Source: Gemmatimonadales bacterium
GTDB lineage: Bacteria > Gemmatimonadota > Gemmatimonadetes > Gemmatimonadales > GWC2-71-9
Direction: 5' to 3'
Assembly: GCA_004525055.1 (NCBI GenBank)
Contig: SPDF01000005.1
Coordinates: 1 to 20,066, forward strand
Length of the DNA stretch: 20,066 nt
Below the pieces are notes generated by a model. The model was not told the DNA's origin. It saw only the letters and a list, made by a program, of their open reading frames with translations, and ran no database searches. Below are positions 7,939 to 15,136 of the stretch, in pieces (positions within the stretch are counted from its first letter, which is position 1; every line of letters begins with the position of its first letter). The position numbers and the translations under genes are program-made.

Positions 7939-9891
7939 TCACTCCACCTGCAGGCGAACGGTTGAACCCATCCGGGCGGCAGTGCCAGCTGCGGGATTCG
8001 ATCCTCGAACAGTACCTGCCCCGGTTGCCGAGACTTCGAATCCCCGGCGGTGCAAGGCCACCGCGGCCGCCCGGACGCTCAAGCCGACGAGTGGGGGTAC
8101 CGCGACTGTCCCGGGATCCGCACTGTCCGCCGGGAGCGGCCACGGCATCACGACGCGCGATGGCGCGGGACGCGTAATCTGTGGACGGCTCGGCGCAGCA
8201 TTCGTCGCGCTGGCCGCCTGGCCGCCCAGCATCCTGGCCCGGTCGAACGACACGCGTTTCGACGCCAGCGCCTGCTCGAGCATCATCCGGACGACCGGCG
8301 CCGCAACCTCCCCGCCGAAGAACTGCCCGCCGGTCGGTCCATCGATCTTGACCACGACCACCAGCTGCGGGTCGTCCGCCGGAAACATCGAGGCGAACGA
8401 CGCGATATACTCGTTCACGTATTTTCCGTTCCGGATCCGGCGGGCCGTCCCGGTCTTCCCGAGCACGCCATAGCTCCCAACTTGCGCCCTGCTGCCGGTG
8501 CCGCCGACGCTGCTGGCGCCCCGGAGGAATTCGCGGAGCTGCGCAGCGACCTCGGACGACACCGCGCGGCGCACAGGCTCGGGCTGATGCCGATAGAGAA
8601 GCGTACCATCGGGCGCGCGCACCTCACGAACCAGCGTCGGGGTGAGCAGAATCCCGTCGTTGGCGATCGCGGCGTACGCCGCGGCCAGCTGCAACACGGT
8701 CACCTCGAAGTAATACCCCATCGCGACGCTTACCCGGTCGAGTTCCGGTTGCCACCGCTCCGGTCGGTACACGATTCCGCGAGACTCGGAGGGGAGCTCG
8801 ACACCGGTGGGCGCGCCAAACCCGAAATCTCGCAGTTGCTGATATTGCTCCACTGGCGTCAGCCGATCGGACAACTTCGCCATGACCACGTTGCTGGACA
8901 CTTCGATGGCCTGGGCCATGGTGAGCATGCCCGGCTTGGCGTGTTCGTCGGTGATCGCCCGGGTCCGCCCATTGGAAAGCTCCATCTTCCAATGGCCACC
9001 CTCGTTGTCCACCCGGTCGCTGGTGTCCACCCGCTCGTGCGTCAGGAGCGCGGCGGCGGTGAACAGCTTCGCCGTGGAGCCCGGTTCAAACGGTTCCGTG
9101 AAGGCCATCAGGTCAGGCGCACCATTCTTCTGCGAGGCCACGGCGAGGATCTCCCCCGTGCGGGGGTCGAGGAAAAGAATATCGCCCCCCTGCGCGCTGA
9201 ACTCCGCCACCGTCTCCGCCAGTGCCTGCTCGGCGATGTCCTGCAACTCGGCATCGATGGTCAGAACAACATCATTGCCGGGAATCGGGTCCTTGCGCAG
9301 CCGTCCCGGCGACTCGTAGCGCCTCCCGCGCCGGTCCTTCAGGACCACTTCCTCGCCGGGTGTGCCGGTAATCAGCCCCCCCAGTGCCCGCTCCAACCCC
9401 GACGCCGCCTCGCCATCCGGAGTCATGCGTCCGATCACGCGGCCGGCGAGCCGCTGCGAGGGATAGAACCGGAGGAAGACCCCCTCGATGTGCACCCCCT
9501 TGAACGCCCGAAGCGGCTCCACGTCCGTGGCCGTGAACGGCCCGTAGAAATACAGGTATGGCTTCCGGGCGAAGTCTCGCTTCAAGGCGGAGGCCGACAC
9601 ATCGAGCTGCCGGGCGGCGACACGGATCAGTGCGGTGCGCTCCTCGACCTCGTTCGGAGCGATCCCCACCCGATAGGACTCCTGCGTCACCGCCATGGAC
9701 AGTCCGCCCCGGTCGTACAGGGTGCCGCGCCGCGCCTCGAGGGTCCGTAACTCGGTGCGACTCTTCGCGGCCTCGTCCGCATACGCCCCGCCCATGACCA
9801 GCTGCACCTGCGCGGCCCGTACCACGATGCCGAGCAGACTTGCCACGAGCACCACCTGAATGAGCCCGATCCTGGCGTGGATGCGCGCCAT
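7939..9891 (-). CDS. ftsI: Division-specific peptidoglycan D,D-transpeptidase FtsI (PBP3) with C-terminal PASTA domain
   Basis: FtsI is the monofunctional class B penicillin-binding protein that cross-links septal peptidoglycan in the periplasm. The 650-residue product has a short N-terminal anchor (about 8-27), a dimerisation domain containing RRGTLYDRGG (54-63), and a transpeptidase domain with all three active-site motifs: STAK (272-275, nucleophile Ser272), SSN (332-334) and KTGT (479-482). After the catalytic domain come a Pro/Ala-rich linker (about 558-596) and one PASTA repeat (about 597-650, starting VPPLVGLSVRAAA). PASTA repeats bind cell wall and are best known in SpoVD/PBP2x-type proteins; E. 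coli FtsI has none. The ATG at 9891 shares one base with the ftsL stop (TGATG). Confidence 0.96.
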   Translation of the reverse strand: MARIHARIGLIQVVLVASLLGIVVRAAQVQLVMGGAYADEAAKSRTELRTLEARRGTLYDRGGLSMAVTQESYRVGIAPNEVEERTALIRVAARQLDVSASALKRDFARKPYLYFYGPFTATDVEPLRAFKGVHIEGVFLRFYPSQRLAGRVIGRMTPDGEAASGLERALGGLITGTPGEEVVLKDRRGRRYESPGRLRKDPIPGNDVVLTIDAELQDIAEQALAETVAEFSAQGGDILFLDPRTGEILAVASQKNGAPDLMAFTEPFEPGSTAKLFTAAALLTHERVDTSDRVDNEGGHWKMELSNGRTRAITDEHAKPGMLTMAQAIEVSSNVVMAKLSDRLTPVEQYQQLRDFGFGAPTGVELPSESRGIVYRPERWQPELDRVSVAMGYYFEVTVLQLAAAYAAIANDGILLTPTLVREVRAPDGTLLYRHQPEPVRRAVSSEVAAQLREFLRGASSVGGTGSRAQVGSYGVLGKTGTARRIRNGKYVNEYIASFASMFPADDPQLVVVVKIDGPTGGQFFGGEVAAPVVRMMLEQALASKRVSFDRARMLGGQAASATNAAPSRPQITRPAPSRVVMPWPLPADSADPGTVAVPPLVGLSVRAAAVALHRRGFEVSATGAGTVRGSNPAAGTAARMGSTVRLQVE

Positions 9892-10184
9892 CAGCGGTCT
9901 CCCGGAAGCGGCGAGAGCGGGAGTGGGGCCTGCTCGGAATCCTTGGGGAAATGCAGATTCAGGTCCACCAGCGCCTTGTGGCCGAGGACAGGCCGGCTGG
10001 AGGCTTCCCGAATGCGCCGCTCGAGATCGGCCTGGCGGGCCTCAAGATTGGCACGCTCCTGCCGCAGTGCGGCGACGCGACGCGCCATGCGGATGCTCGC
10101 CGTCTGCCGCAGCTGAACGACCGTGGCCACGAAGAGAAAGAGCAGGAGCCAGAGCATGACCCAGTGGCGGCCCTTAAGCGTCAT
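9891..10184 (-). CDS. ftsL: Cell division protein FtsL
   Basis: FtsL is a small bitopic divisome protein that, with FtsB and FtsQ, activates FtsW-FtsI. The 97-residue product has a short basic cytoplasmic N-terminus (MTLKGRHW), one transmembrane helix (about 9-24) and a heptad-rich coiled coil (about 33-62), then a short periplasmic tail ending in a Pro-rich segment. Primary sequence is poorly conserved in this family, so the call rests on size, topology and position between rsmH and ftsI. The ATG at 10184 overlaps the end of rsmH by 11 bases; the reading frame extends upstream inside rsmH, but that part is Arg/Ser-rich and not FtsL-like. Confidence 0.85.
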   Translation of the reverse strand: MTLKGRHWVMLWLLLFLFVATVVQLRQTASIRMARRVAALRQERANLEARQADLERRIREASSRPVLGHKALVDLNLHFPKDSEQAPLPLSPLPGDR

Positions 10185-11082
10185 CGGCGACCTGGAACGC
10201 GCGGAGCCTCGCGCTCCGCGCCCGTGGGTTTGCGGCGATCTCCTCCGCGGACGGGAGGATCGACTTCCGCGGCGCCAGCTTCCCAAGCGCGCGGCCGCGG
10301 CAGGTACAGATCGGCTGGATGGTGGGACAGACGCAGGCCGCTGCCCACTCGCGGAAGGCGTGCTTTACGAGCCGATCCTCGCCTGAATGATAACTGATCA
10401 CGGCGAGTCGCCCGCCCGGCGTCAGGCTGTCCCGCAGGGCGGGCAGCGCGCGCGCCAATCCCGGCAGTTCGTCGTTCACGGCGATGCGAACCGCCTGAAA
10501 GAGGCGGGCAAAATCCCCGGGACCGGACCGCGGCCCCAGGACCCGGCGAATTGCGTTGACCAAGTCGTCGCTGGTCGAGAACGGCGCCTGCACGCGCCGC
10601 TCGACGACTTCACCGGCCAGCCGCCGCGCTCTCGGTTCGTCACCGAATGTCTTAAAGATCCCCTCGAGCTCATCGGCAGGCGACTCGTTCAGCACGTCGG
10701 CCGCCGTCGGTCCGGCCCGGGACATGCGCATGTCCAGCGTCGCGCCGCGCCGGAAGGTGAAGCCGAGCGCCTCATCGTCGAGCTGACGCGACGAAACACC
10801 GAGGTCCAGCAGGATGAATTCGGGGTGGAACTCCGCGATCGCCCGGAGGGCTTCGGACGAGGCATAGGGCGCTGCGAGGAACCGGATGCCATCGGTGCCC
10901 AGGCGGGCACGTGCCCGGTCGAGCGCATCGGGATCGCGATCAATACCGAGCACCGTTGCTCCCGCGGAACGCAGCGCCGCCGCGTGACCGCCGTCCCCCA
11001 GGGTGCAGTCCACGGCGCGGCGCGCACCGGAGGCCAGCTCCAGCACAGCGTTGAGGAGGACGGGGACGTGATAATCGGTCAC
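10174..11082 (-). CDS. rsmH: 16S rRNA (cytosine1402-N4)-methyltransferase RsmH (MraW)
   Basis: RsmH uses S-adenosylmethionine to methylate N4 of C1402 in the ribosomal P site and is the usual first enzyme gene of dcw clusters. The 302-residue protein shows HVPVLL (5-10), the SAM-binding TLGDGGHA (27-34) and GIDRDPDAL (46-54), LLDLGVSS (91-98), FRRGATLDMRM (110-120), NDELPGL (203-209) and ISYHSGEDR (229-237). A CxCP...CxC cysteine cluster (250-261), common in the family, may bind zinc. The start is GTG at 11082, six bases after an AGGA; open sequence further upstream runs into tRNA-Asp and is not coding. No mraZ gene precedes it. Confidence 0.96.
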   Translation of the reverse strand: MTDYHVPVLLNAVLELASGARRAVDCTLGDGGHAAALRSAGATVLGIDRDPDALDRARARLGTDGIRFLAAPYASSEALRAIAEFHPEFILLDLGVSSRQLDDEALGFTFRRGATLDMRMSRAGPTAADVLNESPADELEGIFKTFGDEPRARRLAGEVVERRVQAPFSTSDDLVNAIRRVLGPRSGPGDFARLFQAVRIAVNDELPGLARALPALRDSLTPGGRLAVISYHSGEDRLVKHAFREWAAACVCPTIQPICTCRGRALGKLAPRKSILPSAEEIAANPRARSARLRAFQVADDA

Positions 11083-11114
11083 CGGAGGTCCTGGGAGGGA
11101 GCGTCTAAAGCGAA

Positions 11115-11142
11115 CACCCCGTCCGCCAAGGCGAACGGGGTG
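11115..11142 (-). terminator. Hairpin between tRNA-Asp and rsmH (terminator or attenuator)
   Basis: The two arms, 11115-11127 and 11130-11142, form a GC-rich stem of about 12 pairs with one C-A mismatch and a tiny loop. It sits 16 bases past the tRNA-Asp 3' end and 32 bases before the rsmH start. On the minus strand the stem is followed by TTCGCTTT, only a weak U tract. It could end tRNA transcription, act as a leaky terminator ahead of the dcw operon, or mark a 3' processing site. Stem is seen directly; role is inferred. Confidence 0.5.
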
Positions 11143-11158
11143 CCGAGTGTTCTGGGAG

Positions 11159-11233
11159 CGGGGCTGACGGGGCTCGAACCCGCGACCTCCGCAGTGACAG
11201 TGCGGCACTCTAACCAAGCTGAGCTACAGCCCC
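11159..11233 (-). tRNA. tRNA-Asp (anticodon GTC)
   Basis: The minus strand folds into a complete 75-base cloverleaf. The acceptor stem pairs GGGGCTG with CAGCCCC, the D arm reads GCTC...GAGT, the anticodon stem pairs CCGCA with TGCGG around the loop CTGTCAC (anticodon GTC), and the T arm carries TTCGAAC. The discriminator base is G, as expected for aspartate. CCA is not encoded, so it must be added by tRNA nucleotidyltransferase. The gene lies between the terminator of the secreted TPR gene and the hairpin ahead of rsmH. Confidence 0.97.
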
Positions 11234-11252
11234 CGATACCGCGCACAACAAT

Positions 11253-11272
11253 AACCGGAGGCGCCTCCGGTT
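11253..11272 (-). terminator. Probable intrinsic terminator after the secreted TPR gene
   Basis: A perfect 20-base palindrome gives a stem of eight pairs (AACCGGAG with CTCCGGTT) and a GCGC loop. It starts 8 bases after the stop of the TPR gene and is followed on the minus strand by ATTGTTGT, a moderately T-rich run. Position and shape fit rho-independent termination. The same palindrome would also fill the spacer of a weak candidate promoter for tRNA-Asp, discussed as a finding. Confidence 0.65.
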
Positions 11273-11280
11273 GGAAGCCC

Positions 11281-12996
11281 TTATTTGCAGTACGCCTTGA
11301 TCATCGAGGCGACACGCGGCTTGTACTGGGCCACGTATCCGAGATAGCGGGCGACATCTTCCGGCTTGGCGGACTGGCCAAGATTGAAGGCGGTCTCGGC
11401 CTCCGTCAACAGCCCCTCTTCCTTCCGCGCCAACTCACAGGACTTGTTGGCTTCCGCGTCCTTGTCGACGTCGGGGATCTGCAGGAAGGTCGCCAAGCCA
11501 AGCACATAGTTCGCTGTCGGTGCCACCGGGCCGGCAGGATTGGTCGCCGCGACGGCACGCCGGAGGACGTCAGCCGCGAGGGGAAGGTCCTTTCCCTCAG
11601 CCTGGAGCAACGGCAATGCACCGTTGGTCAGAACGACAGCCGCCGCTTCCTTGGCCTGCTCGTCACCATTCTGGATGACAAAGTCCGCGAAGAGCAACGA
11701 TTCCGCGATGCGCTTCTGAGCGACGAGCCCCTTCGCAGCCTCGAGCGCAGGGCCGACCGCGGCGGTCGGGTCGATCGCCATCAGGCGACTGGTAACGGCG
11801 ACCAGGCTGTCGGTGGGGCCGGCGAGGCTGTAGGCCGTCACCAACTGCCCAAGCAGCGTGGCGTTGTCCGGGTACTTGTCGACGCCAAGGCGCGACCACT
11901 TCAGCAGCGCGGCCGTGTCCGGTTGTACCGCCGCGAAGACCGTCACCTTCAGGAAGTAGGTGGAGTCCGCCCGGTCCGGCGCCTCGGTGTAGACATGCTC
12001 CAGCGCTTCGATGGCCTGCCCGTAATCGCCGGCCGTGGCGTAGGCGTTGCCGAGGAGATCCCACAGGTCAGCGTTCGAGGGATCGAGCCGGATTCCTTCC
12101 TTGGCCACATCCACCGCTGCGTCAGGATGACCGTACTGGAGGAAGAGCTTGAACGCGGCCTCGCGCAACGGCTGGTTGGTCGGCGCCGCGAGGAGCATGC
12201 GCTGGAACGACTCGATGACCTGGGCACTGTCACCCTGCGCCTCGTACTCCTTGGCCAGGGCCGTCCACGCGGGGAGGCTCTGCGGGTCGCCCTTCACCGA
12301 TGCACGGAGGCTGGCGATCACCTCGCTGGCGGGCGCCTTGCGGTCCTGGGCGAGCATGGCGAGGCAGTACTGGGCCAGACCGTTGGTCGGGAGGATCCCG
12401 ATGGCCTTGCGCGCCGCATCCGCCGCCTTGTCGGGCCTGGCGGCGCGCTCATCGACGCACTGCTTTGCGTCGTCGGCCGACTTGACCGCCGGTGCAAACG
12501 CGTTCGCCACGGCTTCGCCGAACTGCTTGGACGACTGCCCCGGCGCCTGCGGGACGACGACCACGTTGCCGGCGTCATCGTTGACGCCCGCGAGGCGCGC
12601 CGTCAACGCATATACCCCGGATTCGTTCTTGCCCAGCGAGGAGGTCATCAGCACGCGGGACTGCAACTGCAGTGCGAGAACACGGGCGACAACCGGCGAC
12701 AGGATGGCGTCGGCCGGGTACCCGTATTGCACAAGCGCGGCCTGCATCTGGGCGAGCGGAACGACGCGGTACGTGGAACCGGAGACCTTGTCCATGCGGC
12801 TCCGAAGCGCGTTGCCGACCTCCACAGCCAGCGTGGAGTCAGCATCGACAAAGGCGAACGGGGTTGCCACCATCAGCTTGGGGGCTGCCACCGCCGCAGA
12901 ACCGAGGCGCCGGGCCCCAGAAGGAATCTGGGCCTCGGCGGTGGGGACCACCAGCACGGTGATGGCTGCGGCCAAGACAAATCGCTTCAGGCGCAT
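11281..12996 (-). CDS. Secreted tetratricopeptide repeat protein
   Basis: The 571-residue product begins with a clear Sec signal peptide (MRLKRF, hydrophobic core, cleavage probably after AEA at 20-22), so the mature protein is periplasmic or surface-exposed. Residues about 40-150 form an alternating alpha/beta domain (LMVATPFAF near the start) that loosely resembles N-terminal domains of TolB/CsgG-type proteins; this is only an impression. From about 185 onward there are degenerate TPR helices, such as LWDLLGNAYATAGDYGQAIE (311-330). The ATG at 12996 has an AGGAGG eight bases upstream, the strongest ribosome binding site in the window, consistent with independent translation. No enzymatic motif is visible. 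A role as a scaffold for an envelope complex is plausible but unproven. Confidence 0.85.
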   Translation of the reverse strand: MRLKRFVLAAAITVLVVPTAEAQIPSGARRLGSAAVAAPKLMVATPFAFVDADSTLAVEVGNALRSRMDKVSGSTYRVVPLAQMQAALVQYGYPADAILSPVVARVLALQLQSRVLMTSSLGKNESGVYALTARLAGVNDDAGNVVVVPQAPGQSSKQFGEAVANAFAPAVKSADDAKQCVDERAARPDKAADAARKAIGILPTNGLAQYCLAMLAQDRKAPASEVIASLRASVKGDPQSLPAWTALAKEYEAQGDSAQVIESFQRMLLAAPTNQPLREAAFKLFLQYGHPDAAVDVAKEGIRLDPSNADLWDLLGNAYATAGDYGQAIEALEHVYTEAPDRADSTYFLKVTVFAAVQPDTAALLKWSRLGVDKYPDNATLLGQLVTAYSLAGPTDSLVAVTSRLMAIDPTAAVGPALEAAKGLVAQKRIAESLLFADFVIQNGDEQAKEAAAVVLTNGALPLLQAEGKDLPLAADVLRRAVAATNPAGPVAPTANYVLGLATFLQIPDVDKDAEANKSCELARKEEGLLTEAETAFNLGQSAKPEDVARYLGYVAQYKPRVASMIKAYCK

Positions 12997-13068
12997 TCCT
13001 GCGGCCTCCTGAGAATTCAAGACGGATGACGAACACGGTGCGGTCGGAAGGTGGGCCCCCCCGGCCGA

Positions 13069-13142
13069 TGGGCGAAGAGGGACTCGAACCCCCGACATCC
13101 TGCGTGTAAGGCAGGCGCTCTAACCAGCTGAGCTATTCGCCC
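13069..13142 (-). tRNA. tRNA-Val (anticodon TAC)
   Basis: The minus strand gives a full 74-base cloverleaf: acceptor GGGCGAA with TTCGCCC, D arm GCTC...GAGC, anticodon stem CCTGC/GCAGG around CTTACAC (anticodon TAC), T loop TTCGAGT and discriminator A, all normal for tRNA-Val. CCA is not encoded. It begins 21 bases after the stop of a small membrane-protein gene and ends 72 bases before the secreted TPR gene, so it appears to be carried on, and cut out of, a protein-coding transcript unless a promoter lies inside the preceding gene. Confidence 0.97.
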
Positions 13143-13163
13143 GGCTGCCGGCGCGGGCCACAG

Positions 13164-13355
13164 CTACAGCGCGATCCCCAATGGAAGGAGAACGCAGTAA
13201 CCAAGGACCAGCAACACAGCCGCGAGACTCGTGCTCCCCGACGATAAGAGCAAGTATCCCGCCAGAAGGCATACCGCCCCTGCCCCAAGCAGGGCCAAGT
13301 TCCTAGGTCCCAGTGGGATAGCGCGTGCCTTGAGCGGCTTAGAAGTGTCGGGCAT
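13164..13355 (-). CDS. Small two-helix membrane protein (DUF3098-like)
   Basis: This 63-residue protein has a basic N-terminus (MPDTSKPLKARAIP) followed by two hydrophobic helices (roughly 20-38 and 42-61) joined by a short SSGSTSL turn; it should sit in the cytoplasmic membrane with both ends inside. The pattern of a first helix with GYLLLSSGS and a second with LGYCVLLPLG recalls DUF3098-type small proteins, but the match is by eye. The ATG at 13355 is 12 bases after the stop of the peptidase gene; a TTG at 13361 would add two residues. No Shine-Dalgarno sequence is obvious, so coupling to the upstream gene is likely. Function is unknown. Confidence 0.7.
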   Translation of the reverse strand: MPDTSKPLKARAIPLGPRNLALLGAGAVCLLAGYLLLSSGSTSLAAVLLVLGYCVLLPLGIAL

Positions 13356-13367
13356 AAGCAAGTAAGG

Positions 13368-14210
13368 CTAGCTGGATGGCCGACGGTGGTCAAGCGCAGC
13401 GGCCTCAATTGAGGTCACTTCGGGAGGCTCCTCCGGCGGGTAGGTCCAGCCAGCATCGAGCGCCGCCCGGCGGGGAGCATCTCGACGACGGCGCACATCG
13501 TACCCCACCAGGACGAGCAGGGCCATCGCGAGCCAGATACCGGTGCCGAGCATCCAGGTCACCAGGCCGAACCGGGCCCGCACCCCCTTTCGCCACGCTT
13601 CATCGAACCGATCGAGCGAGAGCCCCGTGGTCGCGATGACGGCGTCCTCGAATCGGACGCCGGCGGTCAATTGCTGGAAGAGAGGATCCAGCGTACCCGA
13701 CGGATTTCTCCGGGCCAGGTCCATGACAGCCGTTGCTGCCAGTGCGTAGGCCGCGTCAGCGGATTGCTCGGACGCGCGGAGCTCACCATCGAGGGCCTTC
13801 AGCCCAGGCACTCGGCCTCGCGCGACCGCCAGGTTGAGCCCGAGCCGGTCGAAGAGGTCCCATTGGCCACTCGCCATGGTGGCGTAGCCCTCGTCGAACC
13901 AGAGCGGAACTCTGCCCCGCACCGCCTGGTGCAACGCCAGATGCGCCAGCTCGTGGCGAAGGGTCCCCATGACATCGCCCGCATCCGCACGCAGGACGAT
14001 CGTCCGGCCACCGGGGAATGCCGCGCCTGCACCCCACCCAGGCAGTCGTCCGCGGGTGACCTCGCGGAACGCCTGCGAGTCGCCGGCGATCACCAGGCGG
14101 AGTTCCCCGAGGTCCCTCAGGCCGAGCCCCGGCCAGGGCCCAGGCTGATCGGCGATCTCCGCAAGCCCCACCCCGAGCGCCGCCTCAGCCGGCCAGGCCA
14201 CGACGGTCAC
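13368..14210 (-). CDS. Membrane-anchored peptidase MA-like zinc metalloprotease
   Basis: From the first standard start (GTG at 14210) the product is 280 residues. It contains the gluzincin zinc motif HELAH (86-90) and a downstream WFDEG (104-108), where Glu107 would be the third zinc ligand, matching the peptidase MA-like family. A transmembrane helix (about 214-236) is followed by a basic RRRR stretch and a cytoplasmic tail of about 40 residues, which places the catalytic domain outside the membrane. An export signal is therefore expected. The open frame in fact continues upstream to 14311 and encodes a hydrophobic LILALALW stretch, but has no ATG, GTG or TTG. A CTG at 14267 overlapping the previous stop (CTGA), or an ACG at 14279, may be the real start. 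Substrate unknown. Confidence 0.85.
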   Translation of the reverse strand: MTVVAWPAEAALGVGLAEIADQPGPWPGLGLRDLGELRLVIAGDSQAFREVTRGRLPGWGAGAAFPGGRTIVLRADAGDVMGTLRHELAHLALHQAVRGRVPLWFDEGYATMASGQWDLFDRLGLNLAVARGRVPGLKALDGELRASEQSADAAYALAATAVMDLARRNPSGTLDPLFQQLTAGVRFEDAVIATTGLSLDRFDEAWRKGVRARFGLVTWMLGTGIWLAMALLVLVGYDVRRRRDAPRRAALDAGWTYPPEEPPEVTSIEAAALDHRRPSS

Positions 14211-14263
14211 CCGGCCGACGGTGACGGCGGTCGGCTCACCCTGCCAGAGCGCAAGCGCGAGAA

Positions 14264-15136
14264 TCAGGCTGGCGAACGTCGCGGGATCTCTCCTCCCGAG
14301 GTGGCAACGTCAAGCAGTTCGCGGCAGCGCTTGCCCCACGGGTTGAATTTGTTGGCCTTGTGTCCCTCGGTCCACGCCTGACGCGCATCGTCCTGTCGGT
14401 CCAGGAACCAGAGGGCACGGCCCAATTCGTAGTAGGCCTCGATCAGATTGGGACCGAGTGCGAGCGCCTTGCGGAAGAACGCCTCGGCGTCCTCGAACAT
14501 CTCCCGCTCCTGATACACCAGCCCCAGGTAGAAATTCGCGTAAAGGGTCGCCTTGCGGTCGTTGTCCAATCGAATGGCGCGCGAGAGGTGTTCGATTGCC
14601 TCGCCGAAGATCCCCTTCTTGAGACAGATGTACCCGACATTGATCCGCGCCAAGGCGTTCGCTGGTTCGCGCATCAGGACCTTGGAGAAGGTGCCGAGCG
14701 CCTCGTCGTATTGCTCCGCCAGCATCTGGGCCCATCCGAGGAGGGAGAGGGCCTGGATGTCATCCGGCGCGAGGGTCAGCGCCTTGTCGAGCGATTGGAT
14801 GGCCGCGGGAAAATCCCCCAGGGAAATGAGGCTCCAGCCCTTCTCAATAAAGGTGGACGCACCCAGATGATCCGCCTGCAGGACTGGTCGGGCACCGGAA
14901 AACTGGGGGGCCTCTCCTCCCTCGGCGTCCGCCGCGAGCTGTTTGTATCGCTCCACCAGCTCCCGAATCTGTTCCTTGAGCGCAGTCACCTCCCCAAGGG
15001 CACCGTCGACGCGCTTGAAATAGGCCACGATGTCGCGCTTGATGATCTGGCGCTCGGCCCCGGCCGGAATCGCGTCCAGCCGAGCAGAGAGCGCGGCGTA
15101 TTCGTCGCGCAGACCGGCGAGCCAGCTTTCGGTCAC
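14264..15136 (-). CDS. Cytoplasmic coiled-coil and TPR protein of the chemosensory operon
   Basis: The 290-residue protein has no signal peptide or membrane helix. Its N-terminal 75 residues are helical and heptad-rich (about 40-70), a likely coiled coil for oligomerisation. Residues about 92-265 are five or so TPR units, for example in AALTLAP-, LMREPAN- and ALALGPN-type repeat ends, with the usual alternating small and aromatic residues. The GTG at 15136 forms a GTGA overlap with the cheW1 stop. Its tight linkage to cheW suggests an adaptor or scaffold role in the chemosensory complex, which is inference. The last codons contain a GGGAGGAG that could serve the downstream peptidase gene. Confidence 0.85.
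   Translation of the reverse strand: MTESWLAGLRDEYAALSARLDAIPAGAERQIIKRDIVAYFKRVDGALGEVTALKEQIRELVERYKQLAADAEGGEAPQFSGARPVLQADHLGASTFIEKGWSLISLGDFPAAIQSLDKALTLAPDDIQALSLLGWAQMLAEQYDEALGTFSKVLMREPANALARINVGYICLKKGIFGEAIEHLSRAIRLDNDRKATLYANFYLGLVYQEREMFEDAEAFFRKALALGPNLIEAYYELGRALWFLDRQDDARQAWTEGHKANKFNPWGKRCRELLDVATSGGEIPRRSPA

Noticed and set aside
8050..9750. Plus-strand open frame of 566 codons opposite ftsI
   Set aside because: The opposite strand encodes a complete FtsI with all catalytic motifs; the antisense product shows no domain and typical shadow composition.
10387..13029. Very long plus-strand open frame of 880 codons
   Set aside because: It runs antisense across rsmH, tRNA-Asp and the secreted TPR gene, is rich in Arg/Gly/His/Gln with no recognisable domain, and is explained by the third-position GC bias of the real minus-strand genes.
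13049..13068. G/C run after tRNA-Val as a terminator
   Set aside because: The run can pair only in a short, ambiguous hairpin and is not followed by a T-rich stretch, so I cannot support a terminator.
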